Below, in pieces: positions 1-9,482 of a stretch of DNA of 64,000 bases. Origin of the DNA: Pelobates cultripes (taxonomy: Eukaryota > Chordata > Amphibia > Anura > Pelobatidae); NCBI GenBank assembly GCA_933207985.1, contig OW240917.1, positions 246,456,976-246,520,975 on the forward strand, in the 5' to 3' direction. Positions within the stretch are counted from its first letter, which is position 1, and every line of letters starts with the position of its first letter. Made by a program: the position numbers and the translations under genes. The notes under the pieces are model-generated. The model was not told the DNA's origin. It made no database searches and saw nothing but the letters and a program-made list of their open reading frames with translations.

Positions 1-715
1 ACATATGTGGCACAGTACCAAGGTCTCCTGATAACAGGCTTGGTTGCTGGGGAGGAGGAACTAAACTCAATGCTTCCGGTGGTATACAGTCAATAAGCCT
101 CATCATGTCAGAGACAGGCGGCGTTATACGTTGGAATAGGCAAACATAATCCTGTTCTAGTTCCCACTCTCGGTTGGCAAGAAAAGATAGATCTGGCTGA
201 ATGGCACTGATCTCTGTAAGGTCCCAGTTGTCTGCCCGCTCAGCTCGGATGGACCAGAAGCGAGCAATGTCGGTGTCTCCGAACCAGAGACTAGTTTCCA
301 TAGTATCCCACAACAAACCAGGGCCATCATAGTCTTCCCCCTCATAACACTTGTACTCAATCAGCCATGGGTAGAGGTGGTAAACATGCCACCGCAGGGC
401 CCGATAGGAATCATCCAGCCACACCTCAGTCTCAACTAGCGTCTCCAGTTCGCTTACCCATTCCTCTGAGGGTTGGTTTCCCAATAACGGCATCCGCAGC
501 TCTAGTTGTTCTGCTTGGCGCTGGTTAGTGGTCAGGATTTCCTCGCACCGGAAGGGTCGAATTTCGTCAATGTCCTCCTTCCAGAGATCGGTACGAAGCG
601 CCACCCTCCACTCTGTCTCTCTTTCCTCTGGGATAGGATACTCCATACTGCGCATCACATCCTGTAGTCGCTGCTGGAGCCTGGCGTCAAAGTGAGATAC
701 TGCACGGCCTTCCAT
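1..715 (-). CDS. gag-like ORF of an LTR retrotransposon, cut by window edge
   Basis: Read on the minus strand from an ATG at 715-713, the frame stays open for about 238 codons to base 1 of the window, so the C-terminal part lies outside. The product is hydrophilic and rich in Glu, Arg, Leu and Trp and begins MEGRAVSHFDARLQQRL. There is no signal peptide or membrane segment. It lies just downstream (minus sense) of an LTR (864-1823) and a primer-binding-type sequence, the place of gag in Ty3/gypsy-type elements, where Gag forms the particle that packages element RNA. The gag call rests on position and LTR context; no zinc knuckle or major-homology motif is visible in this part. The lack of stops suggests a fairly young copy. 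Confidence 0.6.
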   Translation of the reverse strand, partial: MEGRAVSHFDARLQQRLQDVMRSMEYPIPEERETEWRVALRTDLWKEDIDEIRPFRCEEILTTNQRQAEQLELRMPLLGNQPSEEWVSELETLVETEVWLDDSYRALRWHVYHLYPWLIEYKCYEGEDYDGPGLLWDTMETSLWFGDTDIARFWSIRAERADNWDLTEISAIQPDLSFLANREWELEQDYVCLFQRITPPVSDMMRLIDCIPPEALSLVPPPQQPSLLSGDLGTVPHM

Positions 716-863
716 CTCTGAAGTAGTGCTGGTTTTCCCAAATCTTTATGTAGACAGGGACGCTGTATGAACACTAGCGTCGCCTTCAATTTGTAAATCC
801 ACGAACTGTGTCTCTGAGCTGCTTTACCTCGCACTAGGACGCCATCCCACCGCTTGCCACCAA
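716..863 (-). other. LTR retrotransposon leader with primer-binding-type sequence
   Basis: Immediately after the LTR end (minus sense, at base 864) the sequence reads TTGGTGGCAAGCGGTGGGAT. The TTGGTGGC...GCGGTGGGA form is recalled as the primer-binding/leader start of amphibian gypsy-type elements. The rest is an untranslated leader of about 130 bases before the gag-like ATG. The recall of the family motif is from knowledge and was not checked by a search. Confidence 0.5.
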
Positions 864-1823
864 TGTAACGGATCACCTGGCACCCCGACTGGGTACCTCC
901 GTTGAAGGATGCTCCTAGCGCTTCCTGAGGACTCCAAGCACTGCAGCAGACACCACAACCACCGAACCGGAGAAGCATATGAATCCTCTCAAGCATATGA
1001 ATGCTGTAGACAGTTGAATAGGAACCATACGAATAGGTTTACTCTCCTAGCAGTCAAACTGGAACAGCATACAATAAATCCTTCCCCCAATAATGAGACG
1101 ACACTTCACTTTGAGGGTTAAAACAGGAACTCTCTGTATTGTCACATACAGTCTCTTTTATTCCCAATCCACAAACATAGTACAGCCCACAGGGCGTTAC
1201 AAAACAACCAATCAATCCATACAATACACCCAGACACTCCCACACAAAATCCTCCCCTCTGCAGGTGATATGATTACTGAACACAATGGGTAATCTCATT
1301 ATCACCGGCAGAGGAATACAGTTTTTACACAATATTTATAACTTCTAAAATATACATGTCACAAACATAAAACATACATTTTCATAATCAATCCATTCAG
1401 GGGAACAACATATTAAAAAATGGCACGAATCAGACCAGGGGTTCAAAAGTTAAGGGAAAGTCCTTTGTGACTAAATGAAGCATGGCTTTCTGGCCCAAAC
1501 CAGTTTCAGAGTCTTCTATCCTGGAGAGTAATTCAATTATCTCCCAGGATAGACACAAGACTCCATTAAGCACATGGTTGCAAAAAGACACAAAACACTT
1601 TAAAATACATAAAGTCACATTTACACATAACACACCGACATTTCACATATCCCCAGATAGCTGGGATCTGAGTGCACATTATTAGATGAATGGCACTCAG
1701 ATCACACAAATAAGCCTTTCTGCAGGGGAAATAAACGGTTTAACCTGCAGGGCCATAGTCCAAAGGGAGCAGGCGAGCAACCAGGCTTCTCCAGTTCACA
1801 GTGGCGAGGTTGGTTTCGCCACA
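864..1823 (-). mobile_element. 5' LTR of a Ty3/gypsy-type retrotransposon
   Basis: On the minus strand the segment begins TGTGGCGAAACC and ends GATCCGTTACA, giving the TG...CA ends expected of an LTR, about 960 bp long. Its 3' half is clearly related to 58145-58740: both share blocks such as cacctggcaccccgac, caatcctcccc-like and acagtttttacacaat. The element's internal part continues left out of the window. On the right the LTR abuts the coding region of a Penelope-like element at 1824, so it appears inserted into it. Confidence 0.7.
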
Positions 1824-1825
1824 CT

Positions 1826-2464
1826 GACCATCAAAAAATTAAAAAAAGTTTGCAGGAATTCTGGCCCATTTTACTTCAGGACCCAGTTTTGGGAAAATCT
1901 TTATCGGATCGCCCTATGGTGATCTATAAAAAGAATAAGAATCTTAAGAACTTACTGGCTCCCAGCTATGCTATCAAACCTCCTAATACCCATCTTTCTT
2001 CCACTATCGGTCTTTTTAGAGGCTGTGGAATTTGTAAGGCCTGTATTACTACATCAGTGTCTAAAATACAGTTGTTCCATAGTAACATCACAGGGGAAAC
2101 ATTCAAGGTGAAATCTGAGATTAGTTGCCACTCGGACTATGTGGTTTATTTACTGCAGTGTCCCTGTGGCAAACAATATGTGGGACGTACAAAGAGGATC
2201 CTAAAGGTTAGAATACTTGAACATCTAAATAATATCAAGAAGAAACTTCAAACTCATTCAGTTTCGGCCCATTGTTCCAACTGTCCATTATTTACCTTTT
2301 GGGATTTTACGTTTATGGGCATTGAAAGAGTTTTTCCATTCTGGCGAGGGGGTGATAGAATCCAAAAACTATCCCAAAGGGAGACATTTTGGATACATCG
2401 GTTGAATACCCTAGAGCCAAAGGGCCTCAATATTGGTATTGACTTAGTTTGTTTTTTGGATTAG
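1826..2464 (+). pseudogene. PLE polyprotein C-terminus with GIY-YIG endonuclease (truncated)
   Basis: The frame is open from the LTR junction to a stop at 2464, about 212 codons. It shows the PLE order: a linker resembling KIKKSLQEFWPILLQDPVLG, a zinc-type GCGICKAC motif, then the GIY-YIG core seen as YVVYLLQCPCGKQYVGRT, followed by the conserved Arg and His of the helix (RILEHL) and a late RETFWIHRLNTL block. In intact PLEs this endonuclease nicks the genomic target so the reverse transcriptase can prime cDNA. The reverse transcriptase is missing here, so the fragment cannot act alone. The remaining frame has no stops. The upstream TTG at 1850 is not a real start. Confidence 0.75.
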
Positions 2465-3515
2465 AATTTAAAACTGATTCTTTTTATACATATATTCATT
2501 TCTTTACACATTATTTTTCTGCGGATGATGGTGATTTTGATTAAAATACAGCCTTCTGTCTTCCATATGGGTTATGTAGAAGTAAATATATGGCTGAATT
2601 GTCTACTATATATATTATATATACTAGTTGGAATTTTTTCGATATTTAGGAACTTAATTATATTTGGGAGTACGTTTTTTTTTTGTATCTTGGAGACATA
2701 CAGATATTGATAAAAACATTATCTTGTATACATTTATCAATTAATGGGTAAAAATACAATCATTTGGGATATTAGGTATATGTGTAACTCCACTTAATAT
2801 TGGAGACTTTCTATAGGAACACTACAAAATTTATTTTTCTTTCAATTCAAATTTATTTTTTATAAATATTCATGTTATTCTTTTTAAAAAATTCTTGTGG
2901 CATGAACCACTTATTAATAATTAATAGATATTGATATATATCTTATAGTTTAGCCATGTATGTTACATTTGAAATACAATGTTTTTTTGACAATAGGATC
3001 ACATGTATTATATAAATTGTGCAATTTGAGTGCACCTTTCACTTTAAGAAACACTGTGTGATACTGTCCAATTATAATAATCTAATGGTGACTAATTATA
3101 CTAACTAACATAAGTAAATGTAGAGAATAATGTTATTAATATTGTTCTTCTCTTTAGCAGATAGAATATATTGTCTTTTATTGTTTTTTCCTGACTATAC
3201 ACTTATATTGAGACACAATGAAGGTGGAACGCATTTCAGCCGCGGGTGGAACGCAAGTGGAACGCGGAAATGCGTTTCAATTTCCACTTCCGGTTCCGGT
3301 CGCTCGAACGCGCCGAATTTGATTACAGCAATATAGGGAGGATGGAAAACAGCTGAATAGCTCCCTCTCAGGACCAATCAAGCAACAGATACTGGATACC
3401 ACCCACGGAACCACCAATGAACATGGGGACTAGCCCTATTTAAAGAGGACTCAGGGATGGGGGGAATAGGATGTTTTTTTTATATATTGTAATTGTATAT
3501 TGATTTTATTTCTTA

Positions 3516-3567
3516 TATACGGTCCCTGATGAAGTTCTTTGCAGAACGAAACGTGTAGGACCATACC
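3516..3567 (+). ncRNA. Hammerhead ribozyme motif (PLE type)
   Basis: The core is complete: CTGATGA (3526-3532), stem II GTTCT/AGAAC with loop TTGC (3534-3547), GAAA (3548-3551), a minimal stem III and a GTA cleavage triplet ending at 3557. Stem I is five perfect pairs, GGTCC (3521-3525) with GGACC (3558-3562). The very short stem III and location about 1.06 kb after the GIY-YIG ORF match the self-cleaving motifs known from Penelope-like elements, which are thought to work best as dimers. One extra A lies between CTGATGA and stem II. Activity is not shown by sequence alone. Confidence 0.7.
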
Positions 3568-3914
3568 GTTCTTTTTTATCATACTTTATATTGATGGTGA
3601 TTATTCACCTTTTATCAATAAATACATCGTTTTTCTACCATTACCTGCTGGGAGTCCTGAGCATTATTAAGGAAGCCTATAAGGAGCCAAGAGATTACCA
3701 ACCCCCCACTCCTAGGGGAGGCACCCTATGAGCGATATATTCTACTTCATTCTGTGAGTGCATTTGTATTCAGCGAAAAAACTGTGCTAATCGTACTTCA
3801 CTATTTTGTGTATATTTTTCATGTTCCTTTTAGATTAATTTCCAGCCATATCCCGAAGTTCTGTGTTGCTTGTGGTTATCAAGATTATATTCAATTCTGA
3901 AATGCCTCAAAAAT

Positions 3915-4275
3915 AATGGCCAGCGTGGACATTCTCTGTAGTAATGCCTGCTGGAGATCACTGCTACATATCTTGTAATAAACCAGGGCCGGCGTGGTAA
4001 TTCTCTGTAGTAAGGCCTGCTGGAGATCACTGCCACATATCTTGTAATAAACAAGGGCCAGCGTGGACATTCTCTGTAGTAAGGCCTGCTGGAGATCACT
4101 GCCACATATCTTGTAATAAACCAGGGGCGGCGTTGTCATTCTCTGTAGTAAGACCTGCTGCAGATCACTGCCACATATCTTGTAATAAACAAGGCCCGGT
4201 GTGGACATTCTCTGTAGTAAGGCCTGCTGGAGATCACTGCCACATATCTTGTAATAAACCAGGACCGGCGTGGAC
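3915..4275. repeat. 69-bp minisatellite, about 5.2 copies
   Basis: The block attctctgtagtaaggcctg recurs at 3931, 4000, 4069, 4138 and 4207, an exact period of 69 bp, with small differences between copies. Because 69 is a multiple of three and the minus strand lacks stops in one frame, a spurious 161-residue repetitive reading frame results. No start context or gene structure supports a protein. Confidence 0.9.
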
Positions 4276-4790
4276 TTAGTATCAGTCTTCTGGAGATGTA
4301 CTGAAATGTAGCATACAGCCAGACTCAATATAATCAGTACAGCCGTTAAGAGCACTCTTATCCAGAACATCAACACAAGGTGTTACAACTTACCTAGATA
4401 CTCACCAATAAACCTCCTAAATATGACCCATTTGTAATAAGGAAACCTCATGTTAAGGAGTAACTGAAATAATGGTCAACCCCCATGCTTATACTAGCCA
4501 GTAATATATACTATTGATTCCCTTACCGGAAATATGCCGAAAAATAAACTTAGCAGCCGGGATAAATAAAAAAAAAATTGCAGGCCTGTGTTCCACTAGC
4601 AAATTGGGATTTGAAAACCTAAAAACCCAAACTGTTTAATCTAGAGGCTTCCTTATGCCCATAAGCCATTGCCATCTCCTTCAGGAGAGAGTCTAGGTCA
4701 GCCCACAGGTCACTAAAAGGGGTACACCCAGGGAGTCACCTTTAACAGGCCTGTCACGTACTGGGTCTCCAGGCCAGGGGAAAAGAAAGC
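4276..4790. repeat. Interspersed repeat shared with 28175-28480
   Basis: This stretch shares the order acttaccta, tactcacca, atatgacccatttgt, cttatactag, gcaggcctgtg and gtcactaaaaggg with 28175-28480. The second copy runs on into a DIRS-type reverse transcriptase fragment, so both may be pieces of the same retroelement family. At 4795-4815 there is also a gttggtggcagcggggga sequence like a gypsy-type primer-binding region. No gene is visible. Confidence 0.5.
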
Positions 4791-5084
4791 AGGACGTTGG
4801 TGGCAGCGGGGGAGCGCAGTCTGTTTTTCCTGATTCTCACTGCTTACTCTGTAGTGATGCCGGGCATCGGAATAAGACGTCATTTCGGCCCGGCATCACT
4901 AAACTGCATGTGTGAGGGAGCAGTGCAGAGCAGGAAGGGAGACCTCCAGAGAGAAGATCTCCACTGGACCCCAAGGGGAAGATCCACACAAGATTTCCAA
5001 AAAGGTGGGGAAGCTGGATGGGCCTCAAAAAATAAATCCGTAATAAATATAATACATTTGTGGGTGTATTTGCAAGCACGTGTA

Positions 5085-5690
5085 TGTCTGTCTGTCAGTG
5101 AGTGTGTGTGTGTCTGTCAGTGTGTGTGTGTGTCTCTCTCAGTGAGTGTTTCAAATAAGTGAGATTGTGTGTCTGTCATTGAAAGTGTGTGTCCGTGAGT
5201 CTGTGTCTGTCAGTGTGTGACTATAAGTAACTATGTGTGTCTGTCAGTGAGCATGTCTGTCAGTGAGTGTATGTTTGTCAGTGAGTGTGTGTGTGTCTCT
5301 CTCAGTGAGTGTTTCAAATAAGTGAGATTGTGTGTCTGTCATTGAAAGTGTGTGTCCGTGAGTCTGTGTCTGTCAGTGTGTGACTATAAGTAACTATGTG
5401 TGTCTGTCAGTGAGCATGTCTGTCAGTGAGTGTATGTTTGTCAGTGAGTGTGTGTGTGTCTCTCTCAGTGAGTGTTTCAAATAAGTGAGATTGTGTGTCT
5501 GTCATTGAAAGTGTGTGTCCGTGAGTCTGTGTCTGTCAGTGTGTGACTGTAAGTAACTATGTGTGTCTGTCAGTGAGCATGTCTGTCATTGAGTGTATGT
5601 GTGTCTGTCAGTGTGTGTCAGTGTTTCAAATAAATGAGATTGTGTGTCTGTCATTGAGGCTGTGTGACTGTCAGTGAGTGTGTCTGATTA
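5085..5690. repeat. TG-rich satellite with a 163-bp higher-order period
   Basis: The stretch is built of gtgtgtctgtcagtgag-like units. On top of this a longer unit repeats: the marker tcaaataagtgagattgtg lies at 5151, 5314 and 5477 (exactly 163 bp apart), then a shortened unit has it at 5626. The two full units are nearly identical, indicating recent amplification or homogenisation. Reading frames across it are artefacts of the repeat. Confidence 0.9.
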
Positions 5691-6611
5691 CAAAAAGAGG
5701 TGGGGCCATAGAAACATGCATGTCTGAGCTGGACATTTGCCAAGTCCAGGCATGCATGTTTCTGCAGCAACAGTTAGAAAGATGACCACGCCCACTTGGG
5801 GCGTCCAAAACAATTCTGCACCCAGACGTCTGTGACCCTAGGATCAAACCTGTGGCTGACAGTGATCAGCTGTCACTCGCAATCAATCAGCTAAACTTGA
5901 ACAGAAGGACTTCACTCAGGAGAGCTAATGGAAGGTCCTAAGCAGGAAAGTCAAACTCTCCTAGGTGCAGAGAGGAGGCAGGGAGCAACATTTGACTACA
6001 GCAAAATTGTCACGAATATTAGGCCAAAATAGGTCAATTTAAAACGAAGCTGACTTTGAGAATTCACCTGATTAGTCTATATTGGCCTAAAATTTTAAAT
6101 TTATTTTGAATTCATGACTATTCACATTTTAGCAAACAGTCTAGAGTTTACATTTTTTTCCCATCTCTACAAAACGTTCATATGTTATAAGAGCACATAC
6201 TTCTTTAACAGAGTTGCAAAGCATCCATGTTGTGTCATTATTCCTGTACTGATAATTGCCCCAACAGAAGGACTTTAAGAATCTTCTAAAGTGACTAAAA
6301 ACTTGTTTGATCCCCAGAACCAGAGAGATTTTGGCCAAAGTAACCAGATGTATTCTTGATATTAGCGGAAAAAGAGGTTTTATTGTTTAATATTTCTCTA
6401 TTGAGGTCAGTAAATAAAGAAACTTTAAATTAAAGGTTGACTCAAACTTTGACAAAATGACATTTACTAATATATAATTTAATATATTATATATTGCATT
6501 TCAGAGCACGGAGAATAGTTTCCAGCAAGGACTACCACACACACAAAAGATAATAAAAGTAATTAAAAAAAATAGAGACTTTGCTTTTCTTAAATTAAAG
6601 CGATAGCTTAC
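5691..6611. other. Non-genic stretch with a small palindrome
   Basis: No gene was recognised. A hairpin-forming sequence is present at about 5711-5763, where gaaacatgcatg is repeated inverted as catgcatgtttc around a ggac/gtcc inner stem. The rest is unremarkable AT-rich DNA with short frames only. Confidence 0.4.
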
Positions 6612-7865
6612 TTGGGTCTTGCCATGTTTCTCGACGACCAGCCTTTCATGTTTGGTGACTGATACATTTGTGTGGTCTGGAGGTGAGGGTGGAATCAGGT
6701 AGGCTTCATACCCTTCCAAACTTGGGGTCAGGCTGTTGATTCATTCCTAAAAAGATACAAATAAGCATTAAACCATTCAAATACAGGAAATACAAGATTA
6801 CTCCTACATGGTCAACAAACATGGAGTTTTCACAAATTCTCTTCCAAAGTATGTACAAACCATAATATGACAATAGCAAGGCACCTTACCCACAGTATAA
6901 AAATGGGTTCAGCATTTGGTGTTCTTTGCTTTGTTTCCAAAGTTTTAATTTGGAACGACACTGACCAATCAAGATAGGGGATCAATACTATGGTGCAACA
7001 CAGACCAGGGTGATTACCACTCCCTCGTGAATTGTACACCAAAGGAAAAATATCTGGACACATATAGGCTCTATCTGAAAATGCTGAGTTTATTGAAGTT
7101 GAACTTTCTTAAAGTCACTTGAGGAGGGCTCCTGCGTGAACTAAAACGTTGCCTGTTCAACTTCAATATAGTGTGCGATTTGGGATCATTGATAGTTGAT
7201 GATTAACTTATTTGCCAATAACATGAACACGCTTAGTTTTAACTACAATTTCCAATGCCAACAGGAGTTTGGTTCCCCAAAATGATGAAGAAAGAAAAAC
7301 AAGAGGTGTAATTATATACCATAATTGAGTGGGTGGGAGAGCTGCTGAGGAGGAGCTTGAGGCATTGGGAGTCCAGGTAAGGCATTCTCCATACTGGCAG
7401 AAGCGGTAACATTTGGAGGTAGGCTGAAGTCTTGGGGTTGTCCTTGTTGCTGCTACATCATCATTCTCTGCTGCCGAATGTAGTGGCTGATCAACTCTCT
7501 ATTCCTCTGGGCGACCAACTAAGTGTTAAGAAACCTCTGCTGTTGAAGACTGGTTGATTAGCAACAATCTACACAACTCCCTATATGTTCTCAAAAATCA
7601 GATTACCGCATAACGCAGTCTGTATGAGGTAATCAGATTTCATAATTTCTGAAAAAATTAGATGTGTCAGAGGTCCTTTATATACACACAGATATTTGGG
7701 ATAATCCACACGAAATGTTGATAAGTAAGAACTTTACTTACTTGTGAACCGACAGGCGTCTGCATAACTGGCCTCATCACTTCATCACTCCAGCACCACC
7801 AGAATTCAACGTCTCAGCCTTCATCTCAAGCGCTTGTCCGAACAAAATTCACGAACACAGGAAGA
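6612..7865 (-). pseudogene. ncoa3: NCOA3 (SRC-3) pseudogene fragment, three exons with introns kept
   Basis: Three minus-strand blocks match consecutive C-terminal exons of the nuclear receptor coactivator NCOA3. Block A (about 7865-7742) reads QALEMK, a Gly-Gly-Ala block and MRPVMQ, and ends at a GTAAGT donor. Block B (7549-7320) reads LVAQRNRELISHYIRQQR, a Met-run and PPNVTAS, and ends at NYG with a GT donor. Block C (6746-6612) begins GMNQQPDPKFGRV and later reads MYQSPNMKGW, with AG acceptor and GTAAGC donor. Exon order and splice sites are retained, so this is a duplicated rather than processed copy. It is broken: an 8-bp repeat shifts the frame in A, two CAG-to-TAG changes lie in B, and a stop plus frameshifts lie in C. 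The DNA-binding and kinase-facing N-terminal exons are not seen in the window. Confidence 0.75.
7092..7166 (+). repeat. Decayed hammerhead-like hairpin inside the NCOA3 pseudogene intron
   Basis: Arms attgaagttgaac (7092-7104) and gttcaacttcaat (7154-7166) flank a sequence cttgaggagggctcc...aactaaaacgttg that resembles a hammerhead core with the CTGANGA and GAAA boxes mutated. It is probably a relic of a Penelope-related pseudo-LTR. It lies in the intron between pseudogene blocks B and C. Confidence 0.4.
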
Positions 7866-8517
7866 TTACCTGGTGATGGCAGAATGAATTGTAAAAAACA
7901 CATCATAGTCCAAAAATATTAAGAAAAAAAACACACTGTTTCTACTGGATTAAACAAGAGTGTGTCTTCATCAAGACTTTGCAGTCAGACTCATCAAGAT
8001 GCCACTTATACGATGTTATTAATGAACTTTTAATCAGTTATGAAAAATAGCATTTAAGCAAATTTAAAAAATAATATTGTTATACTGTAATATTAATAGT
8101 TTTGTTTTTCTAACATACTGGCAAAGGTGCTGTCATCTTTAAATTTCTAGCCCTAAACTTGAAGCAAAAAATAAAGAAAAATGCCATTCTAAACTAGATT
8201 AATTATACAAAACAATATGCCATATTTTATTAAATTTGAAAAGGTTATTTATTTTCTTTTATTTATGTATTTCTTTTTTTTATAGATCAGCTTGGTTTGT
8301 TGCCATAGTTGATGGACTAAAGAAATATTTTTCAGGAGAAAAAAAATTAATTAACAAAACATTTATTTATATACATTTTTTTTTTTTTAGAATTCTGGAC
8401 TTTAAATAATAAGAATTTGTTGAGAATCATGCGCTGTAAATAATAATAAAAATACATTGCAGCTACACAAAACTTTAAAAAAAAAACTGAAGGCTGCTGA
8501 GAAAATAATAATAATTA
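7866..8517. other. AT-rich non-genic stretch
   Basis: No gene, RNA or recognised repeat was found between the NCOA3 fragment and the start of the duplicated unit. The sequence is mostly A and T runs. Confidence 0.4.
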
Positions 8518-9327
8518 TTAAATAATTACTGAATATGTTTACAATATACCAGCTTGTCAGCACAGAAGGCAAAAAAGCTAGCTATAACATATAATAAAAA
8601 TAAACAATACTGATAAAATATAACTATAAAAATATAAGTATTTTCTCAGCAGCTGGAAATATTAAACATTTAAAACATTTGTCACCAACTGCTAAAGCAC
8701 AAATAATAAATTACTTAAATAAAGTACCGTAAATAATAAAAGCACTGCAAAGAAATTTGCCTGTATAGTGCAAATAGCACAAATTACTAATAATCATCAT
8801 CGTCATCATCATCATCATTTATTGTGGTTCTCCTATGCTATTTTTATAGTTTAATTTATTTATAGGGGGGTAGGGTCTGTTTAAATTTTTCAAAGACAAA
8901 AAAACTGAAGATTCCAGAAAAACAAATTCTTCAATTTTATAATCCCCTAATCAAAAAAAAAAAAAGAAAATTATATCTGTATTGATAAGATCTGTTTATA
9001 AAGCCAATGAGAAAAATAAAATATTGATGCGCAATTCTTTTTGTTTAATATCTGCCTAATTTTGTTACCATTACTGTTTATTTATCTGTGTATTTTATAC
9101 TAACTATACTGTGTTGCATTTCAGTGATTAGATGTAGTTCAGATTTCTGATAGGTGGTAATTCTATTTAATACACACTTATCCTGTGTTTGTTAAACATG
9201 GCATTGTGTTACTTTCACAGTTTTATGATCGTGTGTCAGAGTGAAAGACAACCCTAGTCTTTGGTATTGATTGCAAATTGTAGTAACATACTTCATCCTG
9301 GGTTATTTGCAGACTGAATTGTGAGAG

Positions 9328-9482
9328 TTATTTTTACATTTGATGAATAGACCTCTTTTGGCTTAGGTGCACAATTAAGGCAATGTACACACCCATTCCT
9401 TAAGTAGATAGAGCTGAGATGGCATTTGGTGGCCTATAGAAGCCCGACTGAGAGTTGCTAGCTGGTTAGGTCCTGCTTGTAG
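9328..9482 (+). promoter_or_regulatory. MYH copy 1 promoter and first noncoding exon
   Basis: A MEF2-like TTATTTTTAC lies at 9328-9337 and a TATA-like TATAGAAG at 9435-9442. The conserved exon block ending tcctgcttgtag stops at 9482 with a GTAAGT donor. The start of transcription should be near 9465, judged from the TATA distance; TATA-to-donor spacing (47 bp) equals that of copy 2. Compared with copy 2 the TATA box has a G at the fifth base and the E-box in the exon reads TAGCTG instead of CAGCTG. Confidence 0.65.

Larger units (their letters stand above)
1824..3650 (+). mobile_element. Penelope-like retroelement, 3' part
   Basis: This stretch holds the C-terminal end of a Penelope-like (PLE) polyprotein with its GIY-YIG endonuclease, an AT-rich region of about 0.75 kb, a CpG-rich block at 3225-3315, and a hammerhead ribozyme motif at 3521-3562, followed by AT-rich tail. 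An ORF followed by a ribozyme-bearing pseudo-LTR is the arrangement known for PLEs. The 5' part with the reverse transcriptase is absent: the coding frame begins directly at the LTR junction at 1823/1824, so the element was split by the LTR retrotransposon or truncated. The 3' border is approximate. Confidence 0.72.

Noticed and set aside
3891..4376. 161-codon minus-strand frame with repeated KICGSDLQQALLQRM units
   Set aside because: It is the translation of a 69-bp minisatellite. There are no splice sites, start context or family match.
5085..5690. CRISPR-like direct repeat array
   Set aside because: Units are nested TG-rich satellite with no unique spacers, and the genome is a vertebrate one.
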